Source of the DNA: Sialis fuliginosa
Lineage: Eukaryota > Arthropoda > Insecta > Megaloptera > Sialidae
DNA: 64,000 bases
Assembly (NCBI GenBank): GCA_961205875.1
Contig: OY540809.1
Coordinates: forward strand, 35,228,267-35,292,266
Reading direction: 5' to 3'
Shown: one piece after another, positions 41,678-52,803 of the stretch
Position numbering within the stretch: the stretch's first letter is position 1
Layout of the letters: each line of letters begins with the position of its first letter
Made by a program: the position numbers and the translations under genes
The notes under the pieces: generated by a model
What the model saw: only the letters and a program-made list of their open reading frames with translations
Database searches by the model: none
Told to the model about the DNA's origin: nothing

Positions 41678-42213
41678 AAATATTTTTTTTAAATTGCATA
41701 AAATACGTAATAACGCCGTTTTGCCCGAGTATATTTGTGCAAATATTTATTAATTTAGAAATATATAGTAATCGCTTGGTATTTATATTAGAAAAATACC
41801 GGCGGAAGTTTTGGAAGGTAAATTCCGTATAAATACTGTATTATTACAGTCATACAGTGGCATAGTCACTGGGGAGGGGGGACCCCCCTCCCTCTAAAAA
41901 AGTATGTTTTTAGAAAACATCAATTCAAAATACCTTCAAAAAATTTAACTGTATGTATTTTTATTACATTTTTATTACTGTCGCAAGTTTAGGCACGCGG
42001 CATACATGCGTAGACTATTTTCATTAGGGCCTATAATACCTGAATTTGATTTTTATTTCAAATGAGTTGAACTATTATGTTTACTGATGTATACTTACTT
42101 ATACAAAACATAATTTTTATTGAAAATTTTCTATATTTTGTTGTGGAAAAATAAACAAAGTTAAATATCATTTTCAGATGTTTTATTGTCATTTTTATAT
42201 TAATTTAAAAAAC

Positions 42214-43044
42214 ATCTGCCAAATAAATGCACAGTGTTTCCTCCGCCTGATTATTGCTTCCTCGCAATATCGAAGATACGAGAAGCTATGTGATCGTTTC
42301 AGATTGAGACAAAAAAAAAGTTCTCCAATTTCAAAATTTTAAATTTATTTATCCGTTTCACGTCAAGACAAACACTTTTCGTTCCGTGTCTGTCTGTCTG
42401 TCCGTGTGTCCGTCCGTCCGTCTGTCCCCTGAATCCTTGTCACACGCATAACTCATGAACCACTGAACCGATATTATTGAAACTTGGTCGGATGGTTGGG
42501 TTTGGTTTGAGGACGGTCCCATTTCAAAATCATCAAAATCGTGTGTAAGGGGGAGGGGTGACACCCCAAAATATTTATTTTTTCAAGATATCTCAAGAAC
42601 GACACATGTTACGAGAAAATTTTATAGAATATTTTTTGTAGAGAATTAAATTTTCTATAATATGGGTCTACTACGTTTGTTGTAAAATATTCCCTTACAA
42701 AGATTTATCTAAATTAATTTTAAAAATTCGTGTTTTGTTTTTCTAAATTGATATTTGATTGAATATATTAAGTGTCATTTTGACGTTTTAAATGTCACTT
42801 TGGCGTTTTAAATGTCATTTTGACATTTGCATAAATTTAGATTTAGATTGAAATTGTCAAAAAATTAAAAATATATGAAAAAATATTCAGGTGCGTTTTA
42901 AGAAAAAATTCGAACTAAGATTTTTTAGTAAAATTTCTATAAAAATTAAATGGTTAACAAATGCCAGGCAATTTATCTGAACACTATCGGTTTTAGTGAA
43001 TTTAGCACGAGGAAGCACTGTGCATTTACTTGGCAGATGTTTTT
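42214..43044 (-). repeat. Family A repeat, copy with inverted ends
   Basis: Unlike the other copies, this one continues at its left past GCTTCCTCG into CATCTGCCAAATAAATGCAC, an inverted match to its right end GTGCATTTACTTGGCAGATG. Either this is the ancestral DNA-transposon form with terminal inverted repeats, or one copy landed in another. Its tandem block is one unit shorter than in the other copies. Confidence 0.75.
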
Positions 43045-43045
43045 T

Positions 43046-43650
43046 TTCATATATTTTTAATTTTTTGACAATTTCAATCTAAATTTAAATTTATGCAAAC
43101 GTCAAAATGACATTTAAAACATCAAATTGACATTTAAAACGTCAAAATGACATTTAATATGTCAAACCAAATATCAATTTAGAAAAACAAAACACTATTT
43201 TTTAAATTAAATTGAGATAAATCTTTGTAAGGAAATATTTTACAACAAACGTTGTAGACCCATATTATAGGAAATTTAATGCTCTACAAAAAATATTCTA
43301 TAAAATTTTCACGTAACGTGTCGTTCTTGAGATATCTTGAAAAAATTAAAATTTTGGGATGTCGCCCCTCTCCTTTACACATGATTTTGAAATGGGACCG
43401 TCCTCAAGACAGACCCAACCGTCCGACCAAGTTTCAATAATATCGGTTCAGTTGTTCATGAGTTATGCGTGTGACAAGGATTCAGGGGACAGACACACTC
43501 ACAGACAGACACGGACCAAAAAGTGTTTGTCTTAACCCGAAACGGAAAGACCAATTTAAAATTTTGAAATTGGAGAACAATTTTTTATCTCATTCTTAAA
43601 CGATCACAAAGCTTCTTGTATCTTCGATATTATACGAGGAAGCAAAATAA
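43046..43650 (+). repeat. Family A repeat, 5'-truncated copy, head-to-head with the previous one
   Basis: It begins inside the family (TTCATATATTTTTAATTTTT) and runs to TACGAGGAAGCAAAATAAA. It lacks the ACTTGGCAGATG end. The spurious ORF seen in other copies is disrupted by a short deletion (ACACATGATTTTGAAATGGG lacks the GATGATTT segment). Confidence 0.75.
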
Positions 43651-44118
43651 ATATAATATATCTAAATAAAAATATGATAAACATATGTTATTTATGACTA
43701 GTATATTGATACAAAAAAAATTGCAATTAAAATGTTACTAAGGAATGACGATCAAAATTAGATATTTTTATTTAGGTAAAAATGTGCAAATATATGTCAT
43801 ATGGCCTTTTAATGCATATTTGCCGGATTATTGCTGTTTTTAGAATAAATATTGCAACGTCCCCCATTTGCCTCCTTCCCTCCCTGCGGACACCCATGGC
43901 TATAATGGTGTGGGGTTCTGCAATTATGAAAAACGTGAACACTCAGTATTATCCAAAACTGTGTGGCTTTATTAACTTCCATGCAAATTTTTTTGAGTCA
44001 AACATGTCTATATTTCTGAAATTAGTAAAATATAATACACACCCATAATAAAATAAAACCACTATTTCTTACAAAAATGATGAAAATAAAAAATTGAAGC
44101 ACAACAAAAATAGTTACA
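43651..44118. other. Intergenic sequence, nothing recognised
   Basis: No supported feature; an 88-codon ORF at 43782-44048 shows no recognisable domain. Confidence 0.4.
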
Positions 44119-44337
44119 CCGTTAGGCGCGCGGTATACATGCGTAGACCAGCCATTTTTGATTCGCTATAACTCGAAACACCATGCTAAAACACTGTAAC
44201 TAACAATAAGTAACTAATATAATATTAGGATATGTAATCGGCAGCTATTCAAAAGGGCATGTGTGTAAATAGATTATAAGTTTTAGTTGTAAGTTTTAAT
44301 ATGAGTGGTCTATGCATGTATGCCGCGCGCCTAACGG
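44119..44337. mobile_element. Foldback MITE with CCGTTAGGCGCGCGG ends
   Basis: Left CCGTTAGGCGCGCGGTATAC and right GTATGCCGCGCGCCTAACGG pair over about 35 bp around an AT-rich centre. A single related arm (TTTAGGCACGCGGCATACAT) is at about 41989-42020. The target duplication is unclear. Confidence 0.7.
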
Positions 44338-44683
44338 GGGGTTAATAATTTTAAATTTCTTCAGCAGGTATTACTTTCTATAAACTTAAAAAAAATAGTA
44401 GATAAAATTCCTTGTAGACTTTCAGTAACAAATATAATCGTTGAAAATGCGTTGCCCCCAAAATTTGTTGCTCTAGGTCCGGGCCAATTAGGAAATCTGA
44501 CCTTGCTGGTACTTTAAATTAAGAGTTATAATGGGTTTAAGGTACGGTACAAAACATTTCAATCAAATTAAGTACAGAGGTTTAAAAGATTATTTATATG
44601 TATAATAAATAATATAAACGGGTAATTAATCGCTATATTAACTATAAAAAATATTTACAAATATGAATTAAAAACTACTAAAT

Positions 44684-45381
44684 TCATTCTGCTCTTGACT
44701 CGTCAATAGATTTCTGTTGTTTTTTAAACATTTCTATCAACGTTTCTGTTGCTGTAGTTTCTAACTGAATTGCTTGAGAAAGTTTTTCGTCTGGGAAAGT
44801 GACTAAATTATGTGCAAGATCTCGGTTTGTAAAAGGTGTCCAAGGTCCTTGTATCGATGGATTTTCTGTGTGCCATAATTTACGCATCCGTGTTGCCGAT
44901 GTGTCACCGTTCTGTGTACGTAATAAATTAATCCATTTACTAACTTCTTCGCCTGAGTAATTTCGGCATCCGATCACTTGTCTTTCTCCATTTACTGAAA
45001 GTATTCACAATTGATGCATAAATTATACACAGCTGTTTATAAATATATGTATTTTGAAATTATATACAATACTTACAATATTCACCTACTAGTGATGGCA
45101 TGTGATGTCTTCTTGGTTTAACATACACAACTATTCCAGGGTTTTCATTAGCAAAGTCAATTAAATTTTTTTCTATGAAATCTCTAAAAAATATAATGTA
45201 AAAATTTAATTTATTGCAAACTAAATATGTAATAAAATAATAACCTCATTCCTCGACTAGAACCATGGCTTTTACAAAATCTTAAAGTAATTCTTTGTAA
45301 TTGGCAAACGTATCTGCCGACACCATTCTGTAATGAAGCCCTAGGAAAACCTGATTTTAAAAATAAATGGGAATTCGACAT
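44684..45381 (-). CDS. mRpL43: Mitochondrial ribosomal protein L43
   Basis: Large-subunit protein of the mitochondrial ribosome. There are three exons on the minus strand: 45381-45245, 45183-45077 and 44994-44684 (stop TGA), with GT-AG introns and matching phases, giving 184 residues. The N-terminal L51/S25/CI-B8 fold reads [20 protein letters not shown], then [36 protein letters not shown] and [17 protein letters not shown]. The metazoan mL43 extension follows: [29 protein letters not shown] and IQGPWTPF, with a charged tail. The length is usual for insect mL43. The start is the first in-frame ATG, with no ATG in the sense strand just upstream. No operon-like neighbours. Confidence 0.93.
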
Positions 45382-45620
45382 AATACTCAAGTTTGTTCAA
45401 TGTTCTTATTTGAATTGACAATAGAAAATTTGATTTGAGGTTAAGTTTGACCACAGAATACCATAGACTATAGACAAGAAAATAAAAAATAAAATCCAAA
45501 TAAAATAGAAGTACCAATGGTACCAATTGTTATGTAAAGCACACAGGAAATTTTTTTTATGAAATTAGTTTCGTGAAACTTGGTTTGTGAAACGTGTTTC
45601 ATATTTGGGTATCCGGCGAG

Positions 45621-45788
45621 TTTTTCGAAACACAATTTTTCGAATCACAATTTTTCGAATCACAATTCTTCGAATCACAATTTTTCGAAACACAATTTTT
45701 CGAAACACAATTTTTCGAATCACAATTTTTCGAATCACAATTCTTCGAATGAACAATTTTTCGAATGAACAATTTTTCGAAAAATTTA
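45621..45788 (+). repeat. 15-bp tandem array, left arm
   Basis: About ten head-to-tail units of CACAATTTTTCGAAT, alternating with CGAAACACAA and CTTCGAATCACAA variants. They end with two variant units containing GAACAATTTTTCGAA. The array creates repetitive spurious ORFs in several frames. Confidence 0.9.
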
Positions 45789-46086
45789 AGTTTTATTGTT
45801 CAAATTTTATTTAGTTTAAAATATTAAGTAATGTAATATTTACGAAATATATTTAAGTTGTATTTGCATGTTTTTTGAAAGTTGGTTTATTAATAAATTC
45901 AATTTAAGCGATTTTCTTTTGTTTTTTAAATCCCAATAAATGTTCTTTTTGACGCGTATGTTATTATTAACATTAAACAAAATTAGTTTATTGATGAGAG
46001 GATTAACCAACCCTCTCACAAACTGCATATCTATTAACATATGCATGTATGTACCTAAATAAATTACATGGCTTATTGTTTATTAA

Positions 46087-46608
46087 ATACTAACTGCTAC
46101 CCGCGGATTCGCTCGCGTGGATTTCGAAACCCCCATCTCCATGATATTTTTTCCGCCGGATCAAATGAAACTAACTATAACCCTTCATATGTGACAGGGG
46201 GTAAAATATTAAATTTATCTTATTTTTAGTTTTCTTTCATTATACAAAATCGTAAATATCTCGGCTCCTATGCGAGATAGAGGGTTGTTTTGCCCCCTAA
46301 AACCCTCGCCCCCGTGGTATTTTTTCCGCCGGATCGAATAAAACCACTTACAACCCTTCATATGTAACGGGGGGTAAAATATTAATTACTAAAAAAAAAT
46401 TAAAAATTTTCCTCCCCCTTGCATTTCCTTAGGGGTTGAATTTTTAAGATACGAAATAGCCTATGTCCGTCCTCGGGATGCAAGCTATCTCACTGCCAAA
46501 TTTCATCAAGATCGGTTCAGAGGTTGAGCCGTGAAAAGGTAACAAACAGACAGACAGACAGACAGAGAGACAGACAAAAACACTTTCGCATTTATAATAT
46601 TAGTATGG
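46087..46608 (+). repeat. Short retroposon with (GACA)n tail region
   Basis: It starts TAACTGCTACCCGCGGATTC and GCTCGCGTGGAT, and carries two internal, similar halves (TTTTTCCGCCGGATC occurs twice). It ends CGGTTCAGAGGTTGAGCCG, ACAGACAGACAGACAGAC and TTTATAATATTAGTATGGAT. This start and end are typical of a widespread insect non-LTR-derived short element. It sits in the loop of the foldback element. Confidence 0.7.
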
Positions 46609-46683
46609 ATATCGTAAAATGTCCAAATATTACTTTACTTAAGATTTTATTAACTAAATAAAATTTGAACAATAAAACTTAAA

Positions 46684-46850
46684 TTTTTCGAAAAATTGTT
46701 CATTCGAAAAATTGTTCATTCGAAGAATTGTGATTCGAAAAATTGTGATTCGAAAAATTGTGTTTCGAAAAATTGTGTTTCGAAAAATTGTAATTCGAAG
46801 AATTGTGATTCGAAAAATTGTGATTCGAAAAATTGTGTTTCGAAAAATTT
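46684..46850 (-). repeat. 15-bp tandem array, right arm
   Basis: Inverted counterpart of 45621-45788, made of GATTCGAAAAATTGT units with GTTTCGAAAAATTGT variants in almost the same order, which shows the arms arose as one inverted duplication. Confidence 0.9.
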
Positions 46851-47458
46851 ACACCAAACCCATATTTGCCGCACACAAATAAAACTTTTTTAATAAAACT
46901 AGAAATTAGTTTAAGTGCTAATTACTGCTAATGCTGTATTGGTGGCTCCGAAATAAAAAAAAGGAAACGTAGGTTCTGGGTTCATTTATTTCGATAACGA
47001 TTACTGTTTTGCAGGTCATAAGTCCATGTAAACAGAACCCAAACATTTTTAATTAAAAACTTGCAAAAAAACTTATGTCACTGCACTGAATACTCTACTA
47101 CCAAGGTCTATTATTTATATCAATATATTTTTTTATTTAACATTATATTAATAAATTATAATAATGATTGAATTTGGAACTTCCATGCAAAATTGATGAA
47201 ACTATGTTTGATGTTGATGAAACCAAAATCACAAGTTTCACGAAACCACGTTTGTGAAACCACGTGAAATTTAGGTTTCGTGAAACTTAGTGTGCTATAT
47301 CTGATTGTTTTTCAATTGAATGGTTTCATGAAACTAAAGATTCAAGTTTCACGAAACTGGTTTCATAAAAAAAGTTTCCTCTGTGTGCGGCTTGCCTTAT
47401 AGTTACAAAATTCCTAAATAAATATAACTAGTAATAATTTTTAAAATATGTATGTATT

Positions 47459-49312
47459 CATGGGCGCCGGCAGGATTTCTTTCAGGGGGGTGCATCTAGG
47501 TATATAAAATTAAATTTATTTAAAATTCATATCACGCGGGTATTTTAATATGCATCTGTGGAGCGCATCTTCCAGGTTGAAAATAAAAAAATATTTTTTT
47601 TTCGAAAACTATATTTTTTTGGAAGCTAATAATTTGGTCAGGTTGAAAGTTACATAGAATGTGTTTCCAAAAAAAAATCAGCCAATTATGCAAAGGCCGA
47701 TTTTGTATGCTTACCTGGCTATAGCCTTTGAGAAAAATACAAAGTTTTGTACCAAGCCTTGACATGGCACAAATATATTTTTCAATCGAAAAATATATAA
47801 ACTTTTATTTGGTCATAGTTTGAAGCTGTTACTCGATTGGTATAGTCATTTTTTAAAGTTTTGTGCCAAAATATTACAACAGGATTTAATAAGGCACTGA
47901 TGTTATTTTTTATATAACTTTAGGAATACTCAATTTTGGCAGCGATTTCAAACTGTTACTTTATTGGTATAATTGCTGTACAAAAAATTTCCCGGAAGAG
48001 GGGAAGGCTAAAAATGTTTAACAAGTTCCGGCCAGGCACAAAATCATTTTTCTCATAGTCGTTATGGGTACTAACATTTAAAAAACATTTTACCCTATTA
48101 CTTGATCTAATACGTGTCGTTCATTTTTTTTAAATAATGAACGACATAAGACGATTTTTGTGCAAAAAGCGCAAGACTGATAATATCAATCATCAATCTG
48201 ATGATGATAATGATGAAACACATATTAGGACATCCAGTCTAGGTATGTTATTTTTTTAATATTCTTCGGCCCGTATTATGCGTGTAGACCTCTTATTCGC
48301 GTCATATTTTTTGACAAAACGTAATTTTCATCAAGTATTAGGTACAAGGTCAAAATGGTACATTTAATGTTTGGACAACCAAGGCGACTTAAGCCTAGCT
48401 CACACGACGATAGATTTGCCACTGGATTGCTTTCCAAGCGAGCTGTCGCGCTGGGTGTTGTGATGGTTTCTCTACGATGTTGGCTGCACACGATGATAGG
48501 ATCGCTAGATGGCTCCGATACGTGAAAAATGACAGTTTAGAAAAATGGACGCGGTTGCATTAAGAGTAATTCGTCGTAGACGATTAGTAATGAGCTTATT
48601 ATTAGTAAAATAAAGTGAGTTTACAAATCTGTAAAATGTTAACTGCTTTCTTAATAGGAAATATTCATTCTATCACATTTATAATATAAAAAACGAATCA
48701 CCTGAAGAAAATACTTTAGATAAAAACTTCATTTATAATTGTTAGCAAGTATCAAATGCATGGCAACAATTTAAAAATAAAAACTGAGTTTTCTCTACTT
48801 TCATCTAAATGCAGATACCATATTTGTGCTTAGCAGGGCAGTATAGTTATTGCATTAAAATAATCATCATTAATATCACAGAACATATTAATATTAATAA
48901 TAAAATTTATGAAATGTTTTTACATATCTATCGTTGATCCTGATACAGCCACCTTAAAACTACCACCGGTCGTAAAAAACACGTGCGGCGTTCCTATTGG
49001 TTAACTTAAAATCTAGCAACAAATCTATTACGAAAAATAGGACATGAACTATTACAGAATTCTACCTAGCGTCCACGTAAGGCAGCCAGTAGTGACGTCA
49101 TTTTCCATTACAGTAACCATCGTAGTTGCCATCACAGCGCCCCGTAAGCAATCCAGTGGCAAATCTATCGTCGTGTGAGGCTAGCTTTAAACTGTTATTC
49201 AAAGAGTGAATTTTAAAATAAAAATTGTATTTCTTAATTTTTTCATGTGTTTTTTCTTTTTTGACAGGGGGGTGCAAGTGCACCTCCTTGCACTCCTCTC
49301 TCGGCGCCCATG
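47459..49312. mobile_element. Composite hAT-like element with CATGGGCGCCG ends
   Basis: Ends CATGGGCGCCGGCAGGATTT and CTCGGCGCCCATG are followed inside by CAGGGGGGTGCA at both ends. No direct 8-bp duplication is seen. A PIF/Harbinger-like MITE (48392-49186) is nested in it. Text at 47980-48130 recurs in reverse at about 63590-63710. There is no transposase ORF. Confidence 0.6.
48392..49186. mobile_element. PIF/Harbinger-like element with possible transposase start
   Basis: Inverted ends AGCCTAGCTCACACGACGAT and, complemented, AGCTAGCCTCACACGACGAT are flanked by TTA (48389-48391, 49187-49189). The arms extend about 110 bp, with GCCACTGGATTGCTT shared exactly. Just inside the left arm, ATG at 48545 opens MDAVALRVIRRRRLVMSLLL and stops after 23 codons; a basic, leucine-rich opening is plausible for a deleted Harbinger-type gene, but this is inference. 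Confidence 0.75.
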
Positions 49313-49539
49313 GATCTCACTATATTTAAAACTGCCGTTGCCCAATTCCAGGAGTGAACTAAAAAACTTACCGTATAGGTTCAGCTTGTAAATTTTTCTG
49401 CCGCAGTTTTTACGAACTTCGACAGTTTTGTTACCTGTGTAAAGCTATCTACTATCTGTATTGGACAACAAAACTGCGATTTTATTTAGGTAGGTATGTT
49501 TAAAACATAAAAGAGTACGGCCGAAGTTGAAATATATAT

Positions 49540-49740
49540 AAATAATTCGGTCAAGACATACACGGGTGTATGCCATAAGGGTTCCGAAGTACGTAATACG
49601 ACTGTTTAGAGCCACAGGTACATTTTTCAGATTGAAAATAATATAAAAATAGAGTCATATCATACTAATTGAGATCTACATTTTGACATCCCATATGAAA
49701 AAAAATTCTCTCTATTATTCCGAAATTTAAAATGATATAT
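49540..49740 (+). repeat. Family G repeat, left-end fragment
   Basis: AATTCGGTCAAGACATACAC, then ATAAGGGTTCCGAAGTACG and GAGCCACAGGTACATTTTTC, match 21403-22110 once the family E insert there is removed. It continues into TTATTCCGAAATTTAAAATG, also found near 63850. Confidence 0.65.
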
Positions 49741-49949
49741 TTGTCGTTGGTAGTCCCACCAAAAAATAATAATAAAAACACAAGGAATCTAATGCCATGC
49801 AATGTTTATAAAATATTATATCAAATAGACAAAACCGTAGCACGGTGTTTTTAAAACAAATCGTATTTAAAAATGGATAGAATTTTTTTGTTATTTTATC
49901 AAAAAAACATCGTATTGCAGTTTTGTCTTTTTGGTGTAAACACATTATA

Positions 49950-50125
49950 TTATAAAACATATTTGGGTTCCTAAATTGATCGCTTTTATTTACATGTAAA
50001 ATCCGAAATTTCCAAAAAGCAGGCAATCTTTTTTTAAATATTATCAAGCTTCATAAAAAAAATATTTATCTGCGCTCCACAAATATATGTATTTTCGCAG
50101 TGGAACATTATAATCCTTAATATAT
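49950..50125 (+). repeat. Flanking direct repeat, copy 1
   Basis: It is shared with 51029-51215: AAAACATATTTGGGTTCC, ATATTATCAAGCTTCATAAA, ATCTGCGCTCCACAAATATA and TATTTTCGCAGTGGAAC. The two copies flank a retroposon in inverse orientation (50126-50985). Confidence 0.7.
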
Positions 50126-50985
50126 ACGTCTCTCTGTCTGTCTGTCCGTTTGTGAGCTTATCACTCGAGAACCACTTACCAGATTTACGTGGTTTCTTTT
50201 TTAATTCATAGGTACATTCTCTGGCCAGGTTATAGGCTATATTATGTTACGTTAGGTAACATAACAACTAAGCAGTGACGATAATAGTAAATCAACTTAG
50301 AAAAAAATTTGGCGTTGGTGCGCTATTTTGCAATACGCTGCCTAAACCGTTCAATATTGAATAAAATAATGTATTAAATAACTATGTAGAATCAAAAGAT
50401 CTATAATAAAGTCAGCGACACCATATGTCTAACTTTTATATTTAAGCCACAATGACTACTTTTATGTTACAAAGAAAATTATTTAAAATATTTGGGTTTT
50501 GTTTACGTGGACTTATGACCTGCAAAACATTTATCCTTATCGAAATAAATTATTTCATTGTCATAAGTACTTAATGTAGATATAATTTGCCCTTTACAGC
50601 ATCCAATTTGGTCGTATAGTTTAGAAAATATCGAAATATACATACGGGAACATATTATTCGCGCGATGGTGACCCCTGTCGCGGTGTGCAACAAGGAGGG
50701 AGCGTGTCAAGTAGACGCAGAATAATCACAGACCGGTATTCTTTTGATTGCCAATTCTTTATTTTGTTTTCAGTAATTAACTTTTAAATTTAAATAGAAC
50801 AAAAATTATTTTTACTTTTTGTTCTGATTGGTTTTTGTTAGGTATGTTAGGTAATTTAAGTGTTGTTTGGTTTTTATTACAGTAATAACTAATCGTGTTT
50901 GTATTTAATTCAACCATATATTTTTTAAATCCTAAACAATAATTTCCACGCGAGCGAAGCCGCGCGGGTCTAGCTAGTATTAAAT
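50126..50985 (-). repeat. Retroposon of the GCCCGCGCGGCTTCG family, minus copy
   Basis: It runs in reverse from CGCGAGCGAAGCCGCGCGGG (right, about 50950-50975) to GTCTCTCTGTCTGTCTGTCC (left). The body is shared with 54095-54905, including GGACTTATGACCTGCAAAAC and GTTATGTTACGTTAGGTAAC. It is non-coding and of the non-LTR-derived type. Confidence 0.7.
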
Positions 50986-51028
50986 AAAGATGTTTACTGT
51001 CGCAATAGTCAGCCCAGCTACTCATATT

Positions 51029-51215
51029 ATAAAACATATTTTGGTTCCAAAATTGCACGCAGTTTATTTTTATGTATAATCCGAGAGTTCCAAAAATTTG
51101 CCGGTAATTTTTTTTTAATATTATCAAACTTCATAAAAAAATATTTATCTGCGCTCCACAAATATATGTATTTTCGCAGTGGAACACTATAATTTGAAAT
51201 AAAATACTTAATATA
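51029..51215 (+). repeat. Flanking direct repeat, copy 2
   Basis: A diverged second copy of 49950-50125 in the same orientation. The arrangement could be a large segmental duplication or two independent copies of one element. Confidence 0.65.
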
Positions 51216-51239
51216 TATGTATGTCTTTGTATGTTTCAC

Positions 51240-52559
51240 TATGGAGGCCTTAAATAAATATACATTATCGTAGTTAATATTTTACTCTTTATAAAAGAAG
51301 GGCTATGAAACACTCTTTCAAATTCTCTTTCAGTCTGCTTACTACGTCGCGTTAGCCGGCTGATTGGTTTTTAAGTTATTTTTGTCTCCATTTTCTCCAT
51401 CGTTCTAAATAAAATTACCTAGTGTAAAATTGATACAAAGCATTATTGGACATAGGTATTATACTGTATTAAATTAGCGAGCATAGGTGATTTTTAATTA
51501 TATTTATTATAAGGTATTGACACCAGTCTTGGTCGCTTTAAGAGTAAGGTATACTGTTTTTTGGGATTGATAGGCTTTTTTTAGTAATTCTCATGAACTC
51601 ATGTTACTAATAAAACAAGTAGGTACCTCTTTATTAAATCAAAGTTTGTTTTTTAAATTATAACCTTTTATTTTGTTTATGTTTTGTCTCCAGTAATGGA
51701 CAAAGTAAAACCAGCTAATGATTACAAAATGATAAGTTCTACGACACAAAAGTTATAAAATAAAGAATTGTAAAATTTGAAACAATATAAAGCAGATGCT
51801 ATGATAATATAATAATGATTAACTAGATTACACTAACAATTAGTCTATTAGTCTACCATTTTGACACTCATTGACGATTGTTATCAAATTAAGCTGTTTT
51901 ACAGTTAAGTGTCTATAAATTATGGTTCAGTAATGACAGTAATCAAATATCAACAAATATATTTTTAATATAGTCAATTTAATTAAATAAGTGTCCATCA
52001 TTGTCAGTACCTTATGCGTTTTATATATTACGAAACGTGGGATTCGATTAAGAATAGGCATGATGCCAGTAACAAAGTATCACTGAAATTATGATTTTAA
52101 ATAATAAAATAGGTTAAAAAGATTCTAAACAAAATATTTATTTTTATATTAAAAGCGAGATTAATGTAATTTTTGTTAAAATAAAAACACAAAATACAGC
52201 AATCCGCCATGTTTGATGAAACACCAATCAGAGTGAATGACGTCACGCCTAAGTAAACATCATTTTTGTTTCATTAATATCTGCACTGCTTATAAATTAT
52301 TTTGTGATTTTAAATTATCAATTTGCTCAGTTTCGTGTTACCAAAACTAAAACCGAAAAACGTTAGCGAAGGAACAAGGATTTATTATTGTTGACGAGTA
52401 GTGTTTACATAGACGTGACGTTAAAAATGCGCCATGACATCTGTGAGCGTTTTGGCGTCAAATTCAAAATTAGTTTTAAAAGGGTCAATTTTTGTGATTA
52501 AACCTTTATTTTCTGCAGAAATAAGTATATTTTTTGGAAATAGGAGCGTATTGCAAAAT
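51240..52559. other. Intergenic sequence, no gene seen
   Basis: AT-rich. At 52209-52255 there is GATGAAACACCAATCAGAGT followed by GAATGACGTCACGCC, a CCAAT-like box plus CRE similar in layout to the family B module but without the E2F-like word. No coding exon is supported. Confidence 0.4.
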
Positions 52560-52750
52560 AGCGCGCCGACGGCAAAATTTTTTTCGACTTGATTTACTTT
52601 TATCGTCACTGCTTAGTTGTTATGTTACCTAACGTAACAAAATATAGCCTATAACCTGGCCAGAGAATGTACAAGCGCACTAACGGACAGACAGACAGAC
52701 AGAAAGACAGACAGACAGACAGAGAGACGTTGATATACTATATTAAAGAT
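52560..52750 (+). repeat. Retroposon 3'-end fragment
   Basis: It matches the last part of 54095-54905: TTATCGTCACTGCTTAGTTG, TTACCTAACGTAACAAAATA, ATAACCTGGCCAGAGAATG, GGACAGACAGACAGACAG and GAGACGTTGA. The 5' part is missing, as is common for retroposed copies. Confidence 0.7.
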
Positions 52751-52803
52751 GTTTGTTACAAGACTATGTCCTTAAGTTGTATACTCGACCTATAATACTT
52801 TTA

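Larger units (their letters stand above)
45541..47390. mobile_element. Foldback element with 15-bp subrepeat arms and nested retroposon
   Basis: The ends GCACACAGGAAATTTTTTTT (left) and, complemented, GCACACAGAGGAAACTTTTT (right) are followed on both sides by variants of GTTTCGTGAAAC. The arms continue into arrays of CACAATTTTTCGAAT units (45621-45788 and, inverted, 46684-46850) and a matching stretch GTTTTATTGTTCAAATTTTA (about 45790-45845 and 46610-46690). The centre holds a retroposon at 46087-46608. This is the architecture of foldback (FB-type) elements. No transposase is present. Confidence 0.75.

Noticed and set aside
45565-45768. Low-complexity ORFs (repeated RKIVIRKIV or SNHNFSNHN) as a repeat protein
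   Set aside because: They arise from the 15-bp tandem array, appear in several frames and both strands, and have no start or splice context.
45590-46850. Inverted 15-bp arrays considered as a CRISPR array
   Set aside because: There are no spacers: units are contiguous, the genome is clearly insect, and the arrays are the arms of a foldback element.
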